A program made the translations under genes and the position numbers. From Pseudomonadota bacterium (GTDB lineage Bacteria; Pseudomonadota; Gammaproteobacteria; Halothiobacillales; Halothiobacillaceae): a DNA stretch of 6,989 nt. A model generated the notes under the pieces. It was not told the DNA's origin. It made no database searches and saw nothing but the letters and a program-made list of their open reading frames with translations. The stretch covers positions 1-6,989 of the forward strand of contig JAJYPA010000444.1 of NCBI GenBank assembly GCA_021795795.1, in the 5' to 3' direction. Below, one piece after another: positions 1 through 6,600 of this stretch. Every line of letters begins with the position of its first letter. Positions within the stretch are counted from its first letter, which is position 1.

Positions 1-76
1 GGATGATGCGTTTCCGAATAGGCCAAGGCAAGCTTGGCAGGACTTAGGAGCCACCGCACCCAATTATTGATTTATC
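1..76. other. Short flank outside the tRNA-derived att site, no gene
   Basis: No coding region is supported here. The stretch lies just beyond the CCA end of the tRNA fragment, so if that fragment is the displaced half of an integration site this is the host side of the junction. A small dyad is visible, GCCAAG (22-27) and CTTGGC (33-38) around a 5-nt loop. It has no T-run after it, so it is not a convincing terminator. Confidence 0.4.
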
Positions 77-127
77 TGGTGCGCAGTACTGGAGTCGAAC
101 CAGTGACCTTCGGCTTCGGAGGCCGAA
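77..127 (-). other. 3' half of tRNA-Arg(CCG) with CCA: probable att site
   Basis: Read on the minus strand, this has a 5-bp anticodon stem (TCGGC/GCCGA), the loop CTCCGAA with anticodon CCG, variable loop AGGTC, a 5-bp T stem (ACTGG/CCAGT) with loop TTCGACT, the 3' acceptor strand ACTGCGC, discriminator A and an encoded CCA. The matching 5' acceptor strand GCGCAGT and a D arm are absent upstream (128-170), where an A-run and unrelated sequence follow instead. It is therefore a partial gene, not a working tRNA. Integrases that use tRNA genes as targets typically rebuild the tRNA at one end of the element and leave such a 3' piece at the other. On that model the element lies to the right and the host to the left. 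No integrase gene lies next to it in this window. Confidence 0.8.
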
Positions 128-216
128 ATCGCACATTTTTTACCGTTTCATCATCAACGCCTTACAGAAATAATAACAGCTATTACAACTAGTTGAAGCA
201 GATTTGCTGTATTGCC

Positions 217-242
217 ATTCCCTGATATTCCCTGTCATTCCC
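217..242. repeat. Three ATTCCC repeats at 10-bp spacing
   Basis: ATTCCC occurs at 217-222, 227-232 and 237-242, exactly one helical turn apart, so all three face the same side of the DNA. A reverse copy (GGGAAT) sits at 270-275. The position about 90 bp inside the tRNA-derived core fits arm-type integrase or excisionase binding sites. No binding protein is encoded nearby, so the role is inferred from position and phasing. Confidence 0.55.
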
Positions 243-406
243 ATTTTCAGTATGGCGCCAGGGTGGCGCGGGAATCAATGAGTTACACCCGCTTGGGTGG
301 CGCTTCACCATATGGCGACCCCACAGTCCACCATACGCTCACGCATGAAAGCATGACGCACGTCTGACCTGCATCGCTGGGGCGATCCCGCTTCCCTAAA
401 AAGGGT

Positions 407-411
407 AGGCC
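407..411. repeat. Left 5-bp direct repeat AGGCC (putative target-site duplication)
   Basis: AGGCC abuts the first base of the left terminal inverted repeat. The same five bases in the same orientation abut the outer end of the right repeat at 6722-6726. GGCC is its own reverse complement, so only the A separates a direct repeat from an extension of the inverted repeat. The similarity of the two ends otherwise stops exactly here. Confidence 0.6.
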
Positions 412-490
412 GTCACTGTGACAAAGCGGATCGGTACAAAAAAGCTACAAAAAAGCTACACCATGACGCTAGTCACTTTATCTGGCGTTC
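412..490 (+). repeat. Left terminal inverted repeat (79 bp)
   Basis: This arm matches the reverse complement of 6653-6721 with 4 mismatches, a 1-nt gap and one 11-nt duplication present only here. Shared blocks are the palindrome GTCACTGTGAC at the very tip, a GCGGATCGGTAC block followed by AAAAAAGCTACA, TGACG, and the 20-base block agtcactttatctggcgttc. GTCACT occurs at both ends of the arm, suggesting two protein-binding sub-sites. Confidence 0.85.
435..460. repeat. 11-bp tandem duplication in the left inverted repeat
   Basis: TACAAAAAAGC is present twice (435-445, 446-456) and continues as TACA. The right arm has a single copy, so this is either a gain on the left or a loss on the right after the two arms diverged. 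Confidence 0.85.
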
Positions 491-506
491 ATCCTGCGTT
501 CATCCT
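485..506. repeat. 11-bp tandem repeat at the inner edge of the left arm
   Basis: GCGTTCATCCT occurs twice head to tail (485-495, 496-506). The right arm ends within the first copy (GCGTTC). It is the second 11-bp duplication within 75 bp, the same unit length as the one at 435-460. Confidence 0.85.
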
Positions 507-655
507 GAACGATTAAATACACGACCCACTAAACACATATTTACAAAAAACCCCTGCAAAAATACGCTGTAACCCAATCCTTTCGTAAGCGCCAACCTTT
601 GCCCACGCCTTGGCGTCGCGTTTGGTCCGGTGCGGTTGCAATGACCGGCTTGGCC
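491..655. other. Non-coding inner end of the element
   Basis: No gene is supported between the left arm and the 77-aa gene. The stretch is AT-rich at 511-560. It has A-runs that read as T-runs on the minus strand (542-548), and a perfect 12-bp palindrome ACGCCTTGGCGT at 605-616. On the minus strand this could include a loose transcription end for the replication operon, but no stem sits directly before a T-run, so I do not call a terminator. Confidence 0.4.
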
Positions 656-889
656 TCACCATGTCGGGGTATGCACTTCCACCCATTGCCCTTTTCGTTT
701 TTTATATGAGATTTCATACCCCGGCATGCCGCGCCTCGGGGGGTCAAATTCGCGGTATGGGACCAAATGCATCTCTTCCCGATGCCGATCTTCCGGAAGC
801 GGGATGCCCTCTTTGTCCCTGTCCTCCAGCAGCCAGGCCAACCTCAAGGAATAAAAATCTTGAGGGGGAAAGGGGATCACGTTGTTCAT
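656..889 (-). CDS. 77-aa protein of unknown function, last gene of the replication operon
   Basis: I do not recognise a family. The protein is a compact, charged, soluble polypeptide with no membrane segment: an N-terminal stretch MNNVIPFPPQDFYSLRLAWL, an acidic/basic middle (residues 22-50) and a basic C-terminal part around SYKKRKGQWVEV (61-72). The ATG at 889 overlaps the TGA of the 1251-aa gene in an ATGA junction, and AGGAGGG lies about 4 nt upstream, so this start is well supported and translational coupling is likely. The placement suggests an accessory part in replication or its control, such as a subunit, modulator or stability factor, but nothing in the sequence proves it. An overlapping minus-strand frame (541-747) is less credible because it has no ribosome binding site. 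Confidence 0.8.
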   Translation of the reverse strand: MNNVIPFPPQDFYSLRLAWLLEDRDKEGIPLPEDRHREEMHLVPYREFDPPRRGMPGYEISYKKRKGQWVEVHTPTW

Positions 890-3800
890 GACGCCCTCCT
901 GAGTGGGGTGGGCTGGTCAAAAAACGGGACATCCTCTATGCGTTTTTCAAACCTTTCCAAGATCAGCCGTGCCGCGATCAATTCCACGGGGGACGAGCCG
1001 CCAAAATCTATGGTACCCCAGGCAATTTCTACGAGGTGATCGGGATCTGGGTTCATATTGACCAGGGCATCGACCATCTGCAAGGCTTCAGCCTGCTCCT
1101 GCGGCGTCGAATCTGGGTCCTTTTTCAACAATTCATGAACGTTCATCACTGTCGTCGCCTTTTCTGTGATTACATCTTCAGAAGATCGAGCAGCGGCGGG
1201 TTCCACAACGTCATCCCCGCGAGCAAGGTGTGCTCGGAATTTTTCTGATGTTGCTGCTGTCCGCCATTTTGCGTACTCGGCATCCCAAAGTCCGCCGTCC
1301 GTAAACAACGACTTGTCCAACTCGTTGTTTTTATTAACATCCAGTGCCCCATTTAGTGTGCGGCCTTGGTTAATATACATATACCTGGACCGCACACTAA
1401 ATTTCCCACTAGACTCGTTAGCAATCAATGAGTTGCATATGAGGCGGATTTTTTCGCGGGTAATCGTGTCCCCCGCTGCGACGATCATCGCAGCGCTTTC
1501 ATTGATCAGCCCTATCCGCTGGTGCTCATGGATCGCCGCGACTTCCGCGCCGCTCAGCCCCGCCACCAGTCGGTCATAGACGGGGCGGATGCCATGCTCG
1601 GCAAGCCCGAGCATCGGGTATCCACCGATCTGCCAAACGCTGACGCGGCGGTCCTGACAGACGGCACGAGTCCGACCTGCCGCCTGGATTTTCTGGTCAG
1701 AAACTTTCTGCAAGAGCCATGCGCGAATTTCGGGCTGCACCGGCAGTCGGGCCATGGACTGCTGTTCATCAGCACCAGTGCCGACCCACTGCCCAGCCGT
1801 CCATTCATTATTTGAGATCGGCAAAGGTGCTTCGCCGGGCATGGTCTGCATGAGCAATGCGCGATGATCCATCCACTGCTGCATGCGAGTATGGTCGGGA
1901 ACCGGATGTTGGCCCCAGAGCAAGCAATTTAGGCCATTCCATTCGTCATGCGCGGTGTCGTGCCATCCATACCAGCCGATGCGCTGCTCAACCGACAAAT
2001 CCCAAAGAGCATTCGTCGGCATCTCAAGCAGCTTGTTTTCTGTCATGCCAGTTTTTTGAGCCAGAATGAACAAAGCCAGCGTTCTACGGCAAATTACGTA
2101 AGACTGGAAGCCCGTCGCGGTTTCCTGACTTTGCCACGTTTTACGCAATTTACTCGATTCCTTTGTCAAAGATTCTTTATCTTTTTTTGCCGACATGAAC
2201 CAACGCGGTTCAATAATCCAATCGCAATTCGGCTCTGCTACGATGTGTGTCACCTGTTCCTGCGGGATCAACGCCTGCGCCGTGGCGTCCAAAGTGGCGT
2301 CCATGACGAGAATCGGAATGGACTTTTTCATGGCATTCTCAATGACGGAATGCAGATAGGTCACATGAAGAGCGCCATCGATCATCGTCAGGCTTCCAGC
2401 ATCAATGCCGTCCCGTATCGCTGAAAGCGCTCTGAGTGGCGCTTTCACAAGGTCCGTCCATCGCTGCCATTCAGGCTTTTCCCATACTGCTGCTCCATGA
2501 TCATCAAGAGCATTCCCAAGTGCATTCACGATGTTCGGCAGATCAAATTCTACAGGGGAATACGCGCCTGGTTTGGCAGTGGCCGCGTGCCTCCCCATCT
2601 GGATAGCCAGATCACGAAAAATTTCGGGGGTTTTAGCAAGCCAGGCGGGGACTTCGACACGAGCCCCGAATCCGTTTTCCGTTTTGCATTGATCAACAGT
2701 AAATTTGTCTTGCAGAGATTGCAGGCTTTCGATATATCCGCGGATCGTTGTCAAATCCAGCGCATGCGAATGGCTCCATTCCACGCTTTCATCAATAATG
2801 ATCTGGTCGACCTGGCCCCCGTTTTCCGTTTTCAGATCAGCGGGTGAAAGCCCCGCCGCCGTTACTACACGGTTTTTTTGACGTTGGGAATCGCCCATGT
2901 GGTCAAACCACATGCAAGCTTTGGTCGACCGCTTTTCTGGAAATTCTTTGAAGAACCTGATCACCACGTCGCTGGGCTCCCGCCCGGTCGCCGCCGCCTG
3001 ATCCAGCATCGCCTTATTCCCATGCTCACAATGCCCTCCCCGGCACATCTGGGCAAGCCGGTGCTCGGCTTCAGCCAGGCGCGATACGGGGCCGTCCGTC
3101 CCAACATGTGGGCAATGCCAAGGAGTTTGCGGCGAAAAACCCTCTTCGGTGTTCTCCCGCCCATGCCGCCAAAATGCTCCTGCTTCTTCGTATGACTGGC
3201 ACTGTGTTCGGTCACGGGCAACGATTAGCAAGTGGCGTTTCGCGCGTTTTGCGTCTTCAAAGAGCGTCTTCAGGTTGCTCGTTTTGCCGACGCCCACGGT
3301 GATCCGTAGCGCTGCAAGCGGGGCTGGGGTGTCGTTTTTGACGATCTCGGCATACAGTTTTTTCAGCGTGACAGATCGCGCCTCGTGGATACCAACGGTA
3401 TCCGCCAGCGGTTCATGACGCTCGATAGGCAGATCGCGCACGGGCAGAGGCAAGGCGATTCGGGGCTTTTTCGGGCTCCAGCCGTACAGTTTTGCATGGT
3501 GATAAACGGTGCCGAGAGTTACGGCACGGCCATCAAAAGACAGCCATTTTGCACGCAGAGCTTGTTCACCTTCGTAACAAGCGGCCGTTTTGCTCCAGTT
3601 TTTCCAGATCGCGAATCCAGCCTCTCCACAGCTTGTCTTCAGACCCATGCCGATCTGAATCCATGTCGGATATTCGATGTCGGGTGGGACATGCAAGAGC
3701 GCCTGCATGATCCGGGCTGCTTTTGCCGTGGATTGTGGCGCGACGTTGCTCGGTGTAGTCGCGGTTTGCGTTTTCGCCGTGCGTGTGTGCCGCACCGACT

Positions 3801-4641
3801 TCGTGCCCGGCTTATCCGGATCGGTCGGCGGCACCCCGCGCGCGGCATCTTTCAGTGCTTCTATTTGCTCCAACTCTTGATCCGTCAGAGCTACGTCTAC
3901 CAGAGTCAAAGCGCGGCCAGCGGCATGCACGGTTTCCGGTCGTTTCTGCATAAGGCCGGTACCGCAGTCCGCACCGGCGTCAAAAGAAAGGCGTTCCGGC
4001 TGCCACACCGATTCGTCGATCAGGTTCCGCAAGTTCCCCCCACCGGATTTGGACAGTTCCACCCGCCCGAATCCGGCCAGCCAACAACGCCCCGCGAGGG
4101 CCTCGCCCATGACGGGAATGTCTGCCGCATTCTCAACCAGTACGAAGATATGCCAGCCGCGGCTGCCGCGCATTTCAGAGCCGTCATCTTTATAGATATA
4201 AGATGACGCGCTGGCGCTGATCAGCGTCTCGCACCCGGCAAGCGCAGGACAGACCGCATGCAGTGCTGCCATAAGATCAGTGATGGAAAGCGGCGGCGAT
4301 CCGTCTTTGGGCGGATCGTAGTCGAGCAGCAGGATACCCTGCTTCCCGCCTGAAAAAGCGAAAAACTTGCGTGCCCGAGCGATGTTATTACCGTCGATCT
4401 GCCGGGGTTTCGTGACAATGGAATGGCAATCGCCGGGCAATTTGACCCCCCCAAACGTTATTGCCTGGCGCGTGGTCAATCCTTCGATGATCTGCGACAA
4501 GTCGCGCAAATCAGAGATTTCAAGCCGTTCGGCGGTACCGGAATACATCTTGCCGCCGGGGATGCTCTCCAACGCTTGCCCACGTAAGCGGAAGCCCTTG
4601 CTGATGACCGTCTTTGACGTGATGCGGGTCAAGGCAATCAT
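886..4641 (-). CDS. Plasmid-type replication protein: AEP-like primase, PriCT-2 and SF2-like helicase
   Basis: The 1251-aa protein probably starts and drives DNA replication of the element. An archaeo-eukaryotic-type primase region (about 85-215) shows LLLDYDP with D107 and D109, SRGWHIFV with H164, and a third acidic site near D209. A PriCT-2-like region follows (about 304-388, IQIGMGLKTSCGEAGFAIWKNWS). The helicase part has Walker A VGVGKTS (449-455), a DE box IIIDESV (614-620), a DAT motif (781-783) and an arginine-finger motif QAAGRTR (986-992). Cysteines C510, C533, C538 and C576 lie between the Walker motifs. The C-terminal 250 residues are unassigned and may bind DNA. The ATG at 4641 overlaps the TGA of the 245-aa gene (ATGA), with AAGGGGGTGG upstream. 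Primase-helicase fusions of this layout are common in plasmid and phage replicons; the exact subfamily is uncertain. A 13-bp inverted repeat lies within its codons at 1351-1402. Confidence 0.92.
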   Translation of the reverse strand: MIALTRITSKTVISKGFRLRGQALESIPGGKMYSGTAERLEISDLRDLSQIIEGLTTRQAITFGGVKLPGDCHSIVTKPRQIDGNNIARARKFFAFSGGKQGILLLDYDPPKDGSPPLSITDLMAALHAVCPALAGCETLISASASSYIYKDDGSEMRGSRGWHIFVLVENAADIPVMGEALAGRCWLAGFGRVELSKSGGGNLRNLIDESVWQPERLSFDAGADCGTGLMQKRPETVHAAGRALTLVDVALTDQELEQIEALKDAARGVPPTDPDKPGTKSVRHTRTAKTQTATTPSNVAPQSTAKAARIMQALLHVPPDIEYPTWIQIGMGLKTSCGEAGFAIWKNWSKTAACYEGEQALRAKWLSFDGRAVTLGTVYHHAKLYGWSPKKPRIALPLPVRDLPIERHEPLADTVGIHEARSVTLKKLYAEIVKNDTPAPLAALRITVGVGKTSNLKTLFEDAKRAKRHLLIVARDRTQCQSYEEAGAFWRHGRENTEEGFSPQTPWHCPHVGTDGPVSRLAEAEHRLAQMCRGGHCEHGNKAMLDQAAATGREPSDVVIRFFKEFPEKRSTKACMWFDHMGDSQRQKNRVVTAAGLSPADLKTENGGQVDQIIIDESVEWSHSHALDLTTIRGYIESLQSLQDKFTVDQCKTENGFGARVEVPAWLAKTPEIFRDLAIQMGRHAATAKPGAYSPVEFDLPNIVNALGNALDDHGAAVWEKPEWQRWTDLVKAPLRALSAIRDGIDAGSLTMIDGALHVTYLHSVIENAMKKSIPILVMDATLDATAQALIPQEQVTHIVAEPNCDWIIEPRWFMSAKKDKESLTKESSKLRKTWQSQETATGFQSYVICRRTLALFILAQKTGMTENKLLEMPTNALWDLSVEQRIGWYGWHDTAHDEWNGLNCLLWGQHPVPDHTRMQQWMDHRALLMQTMPGEAPLPISNNEWTAGQWVGTGADEQQSMARLPVQPEIRAWLLQKVSDQKIQAAGRTRAVCQDRRVSVWQIGGYPMLGLAEHGIRPVYDRLVAGLSGAEVAAIHEHQRIGLINESAAMIVAAGDTITREKIRLICNSLIANESSGKFSVRSRYMYINQGRTLNGALDVNKNNELDKSLFTDGGLWDAEYAKWRTAATSEKFRAHLARGDDVVEPAAARSSEDVITEKATTVMNVHELLKKDPDSTPQEQAEALQMVDALVNMNPDPDHLVEIAWGTIDFGGSSPVELIAARLILERFEKRIEDVPFFDQPTPLRRAS
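1351..1402. repeat. 52-bp palindrome inside the replication gene (13-bp perfect arms)
   Basis: ATTTAGTGTGCGG (1351-1363) is the exact reverse complement of 1390-1402. The 26-nt centre is AT-rich and itself partly symmetric: CC (1364-1365) can pair with GG (1387-1388) and GGT (1368-1370) with ACC (1383-1385). It lies in codons about 1080-1097 of the 1251-aa gene. A palindrome with an AT-rich middle in a replication gene is a plausible origin, primase loading site or mRNA hairpin; which of these is not shown by the sequence. Confidence 0.85.
4182..4208. repeat. 9-bp inverted repeat in the primase-coding part
   Basis: CGTCATCTT (4182-4190) and AAGATGACG (4200-4208) are exact reverse complements around a 9-nt AT loop. 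They fall in codons about 145-153 (around SYIYKDD). It could fold in mRNA or DNA, but it is short enough to be coincidental. Confidence 0.5.
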
Positions 4642-5375
4642 GCCGCCACCCCCTTACCGCGAATTGCGGCTATCTGGGCGCTGGAAGCAATACGGGGACG
4701 GCCAATGTGCCGTTTGGGTTGGGGCGGACGGCTGGCGGCAGAAAAGCCGTCCAGCCATGCCAACACATCCCGAAGACGGTAGCGTGGGCCTTTGCATCCC
4801 GGAATGCGGATGGCAGGCGGCAGAGCGGAAGCGGGCTTGTTCTGTAGCGTCTTGGCGCTTACAGAGAGGGTTTGAGCCAGATCATGAACGGTCCAGACGA
4901 GGGGCAGGCTTGCAGGCGGTTCACCGCCTTCGCCGTCATCATCGGAACCGCCGGATGCGGGCTTCCTGTGCCCACCAGTGCCCTTGTGACCGCCGGATTG
5001 ACGCCCGGCAACTTTGGCGCGGGTGCGCGTCAGGTCAATGCCGATGCTGCCCAACTCGCGCAGAGAGTGCGGGCGATCCGATGTATAAAACTGGCGCGCC
5101 CGCCGAAAGACGATCTGGAATGGCGCAGTTGCGACTTCCCATACCTGCTTTTCTTCTTCCTGCGCTGTGGTGTCGCCGGTGCAGTTGGCTTTGATGTGCG
5201 GAAAATCGCATAGCAGTACCAAGGGCAGCAGGGAGCAGTACAGCAGGGCATCCGTGTGGGCCGTCAATACGCCGCCCAATGCCAGAAACATTGCGGCAAT
5301 AATGGCGCTTGCGCCATACAGATAGGTGTTCGCGCGCAGTTTGGCCCATGCGCCGGGCGTGTTCGTAATATTCAT
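4638..5375 (-). CDS. Membrane-anchored helix-turn-helix protein, first gene of the replication operon
   Basis: The 245-aa protein has two hydrophobic segments near the N-terminus (about 18-40 and 42-56), an amphipathic/basic region (75-125) and a Gly/Ser-rich linker (123-155). A helix-turn-helix region of the excisionase/MerR-like type (about 159-210, WTVHDLAQTLSVSAKTLQNK then PRYRLRDVLAWLDG) follows, and then an AT-hook-like basic tail, KRHIGRPRIA (221-230). The arrangement suggests a DNA-binding protein tethered to the inner membrane, perhaps holding the origin or repressing the operon there. The start at 5375 has GGGAAG upstream at workable spacing, and the gene ends in an ATGA overlap with the replication gene. 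It lies directly below the long leader hairpin, so any control by the leader acts first on this gene. I recognise no named family; the HTH assignment is moderately certain. Confidence 0.85.
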   Translation of the reverse strand: MNITNTPGAWAKLRANTYLYGASAIIAAMFLALGGVLTAHTDALLYCSLLPLVLLCDFPHIKANCTGDTTAQEEEKQVWEVATAPFQIVFRRARQFYTSDRPHSLRELGSIGIDLTRTRAKVAGRQSGGHKGTGGHRKPASGGSDDDGEGGEPPASLPLVWTVHDLAQTLSVSAKTLQNKPASALPPAIRIPGCKGPRYRLRDVLAWLDGFSAASRPPQPKRHIGRPRIASSAQIAAIRGKGVAA

Positions 5376-5415
5376 TATCTATCTTCCCTTTCATTAAACA
5401 GGTCCTAAAAATTCA

Positions 5416-5520
5416 GTGCCTCAGATGTGCCCCCTTATAAAAAGGGACCCATCCATGCCTGATCCGGGGAAGATAAAATCCGGGGACCAGCCGGGGCGGA
5501 CCAGAGCACATCTGAGGCAC
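5416..5520 (-). promoter_or_regulatory. Long leader hairpin before the replication operon
   Basis: The arms GTGCCTCAGATGTGC (5416-5430) and its exact complement (5506-5520) enclose 75 nt. Within the loop are a small hairpin CCCTT/AAGGG (5432-5446) and repeated ATCCGGGGA (5462-5470, 5478-5486). On the minus strand the closing stem is followed by TGAATTTTT, like a weak terminator. Three GGTCC (5449-5445, 5488-5484, 5502-5498) lie in the loop and one GGACC (5405-5401) just below the stem, so loop-to-downstream pairing is possible. It begins about 5 nt after the predicted start of transcription. An attenuator or antisense-controlled leader, as in plasmid copy control, is a fair inference. Confidence 0.7.
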
Positions 5521-5531
5521 CGCCATGTGTG

Positions 5532-5559
5532 GTATTAGTTCGGAAACGGATTCCGTCAA
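5532..5559 (-). promoter_or_regulatory. Sigma70-like promoter for the replication operon
   Basis: On the minus strand TTGACG (5559-5554, five of six consensus bases) is followed after 16 bp by TAATAC (5537-5532). Transcription would begin near 5525, just before the first arm of the leader hairpin, giving a leader of about 150 nt to the ATG at 5375. The fit of promoter, hairpin and gene order supports the call more than the -10 box alone. Confidence 0.6.
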
Positions 5560-5628
5560 GCACCCCACGGTACGGTATAGCGTGGCGGGTGACCGGATAA
5601 ATGTACATTGGGGTAAAGTTACTCAAAC

Positions 5629-6477
5629 TTACGCATTTACCCCTTTCAGCCGGCGCTGTAGTTCCTTCACCAGTGGGGTCCCGATCTGCTGCAACTCAAG
5701 ATCGTTCCGCCGGTTCAGTATCCGCGCCACGGCAAGGCACAAGTCCTTGTGGGACAGGGTGGCGGCATCCACGTCCCCGGTCATGGCCTTGGCCGACACC
5801 GCCCGGCGCCGCTGCCGGTACCGCTTTGCCTTTTCCTGCTGCGTCAGCACACGGTCGGGATGCAGGCGCGGGCGGCCCGTTTTGCGCGGGAGCTTACAAC
5901 CCCCCGCCGCTGGCGCGGCGACCCCCAGAGGGGGTGAGGCATCCGGCGGGGAAGAGGGCATTTGCCCCGGAAGCGGTATCGAAGGCTCAGTGTCCGCTGG
6001 CGATGGCGCAGAGGTCACGGCAGGCGGGTAGGTATATGCCAAGGGCCACTCATCCCCCGGTTCCAGTTTCCGGGGCGGCGTCGTGGGTGCAGGGTTCGTG
6101 GCAGGGGCGGCGTCACGGGGCACAACCTCGTCCCCCGGTGCCGGGTTCCGGGCGACAGCAGCAGCGACAGCCTGCAGGGCAGCCAACAGGGGCGCCCGCA
6201 GGTGAAAGGGTACCAGCGCCCATGTTTCCGCTGTCAGCGCCTTGGGGGCACCCGAGGCAGAGGAACCCCCGCCTGCTGTGGCCTCTAGCAGGCCTGGCCG
6301 CGCTTCAATGGGTAACTTGGCCCATACTTCACTTAGAGCCGCCTTGGCGGCAGCAACATCCAGCGGGGCATCGGGCAGGGACGCATCCGCCACCTTCTCG
6401 GTTCGGGTCGGATCTTCGGGTTTAAGCAGTTCGGGCAACTGGTCGAAGCCAAGCCCGGCCAGCGATGACTTTTGCAT
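5629..6477 (-). CDS. 282-aa Pro/Ala-rich protein with AT-hook-like basic region
   Basis: I recognise no full-length family. The N-terminal half holds two similar segments, residues 45-66 and 79-100, sharing the pattern K-A-x3-E-x-W-A-x2-P-x3-R-x2-L-L-x-A. A disordered Pro/Ala-rich linker follows (about 110-190). Then comes a DNA-binding-like basic block, RKTGRPRLHPDR (198-209) and EKAKRYRQRRR (215-225), and a helical C-terminus (240-280). GRPR cores are typical of AT-hooks, and similar basic blocks occur in small alphaproteobacterial plasmid proteins. I chose the ATG at 6477 because GAGGTGA lies about 5 nt upstream. The in-frame ATG at 6513 has no good ribosome binding site and would add 12 residues. 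The gene lies upstream of, and separated from, the replication operon. A role in binding the element's DNA, for partition or regulation, is inference. Confidence 0.8.
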   Translation of the reverse strand: MQKSSLAGLGFDQLPELLKPEDPTRTEKVADASLPDAPLDVAAAKAALSEVWAKLPIEARPGLLEATAGGGSSASGAPKALTAETWALVPFHLRAPLLAALQAVAAAVARNPAPGDEVVPRDAAPATNPAPTTPPRKLEPGDEWPLAYTYPPAVTSAPSPADTEPSIPLPGQMPSSPPDASPPLGVAAPAAGGCKLPRKTGRPRLHPDRVLTQQEKAKRYRQRRRAVSAKAMTGDVDAATLSHKDLCLAVARILNRRNDLELQQIGTPLVKELQRRLKGVNA

Positions 6478-6600
6478 AACACTCACCTCTCGGAAATAGG
6501 AAACGGCAACCATTCAGAGGGGGTATAGCGGGCGCGTTCGGGGGATAGCTTTTTAGTTGGGGGTGTACTAAAGGCGTTGGTGACGGCAGTCTAAATCAAG

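Larger units (their letters stand above)
128..411. other. Non-coding att-proximal region rich in short repeats
   Basis: No gene is supported over these 284 bases. They hold a dyad TAATA/TATTA (171-185), a palindrome CAACTAGTTG (186-195), three phased ATTCCC repeats (217-242) with an inverted GGGAAT at 270-275, paired direct repeats GGGTGGCGC (261-269, 295-303) and TATGGCG (251-257, 311-317), and a small hairpin CCCT/AGGG (394-405) just before the boundary of the 6.3-kb unit. Such a density of short repeats beside a tRNA-derived core suits an integrase and excisionase binding region, but that is inference. Confidence 0.5.

Noticed and set aside
541..747. 68-aa minus-strand frame overlapping the 77-aa gene
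   Set aside because: No ribosome binding site and out of frame with the better supported 77-aa gene, which has AGGAGGG and an ATGA overlap.
3385..4206. 273-aa plus-strand open frame
   Set aside because: It lies entirely antisense to the primase-helicase gene, has no family features and no ribosome binding site; it is a shadow of GC-rich coding DNA.
4367..5194. 275-aa plus-strand open frame
   Set aside because: Antisense to two genes with clear motifs and joined by ATGA overlaps; its composition (Arg/Cys/Trp-rich) is typical of a reverse-frame shadow.
5421..5456. 11-residue leader peptide MDGSLFIRGHI inside the hairpin loop
   Set aside because: Only a weak AGG precedes it and there is no run of regulatory codons, so a classical peptide attenuator is not supported.
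5435..5626. 63-aa (or 57-aa from ATG) minus-strand frame in the leader region
   Set aside because: No ribosome binding site, and it runs through the promoter and hairpin that explain this stretch better.
5601..6425. 274-aa plus-strand open frame
   Set aside because: Antisense to the 282-aa gene, which has a good ribosome binding site, an internal repeat and a basic block; the plus frame is low-complexity Pro/Ala/Gly/Arg.
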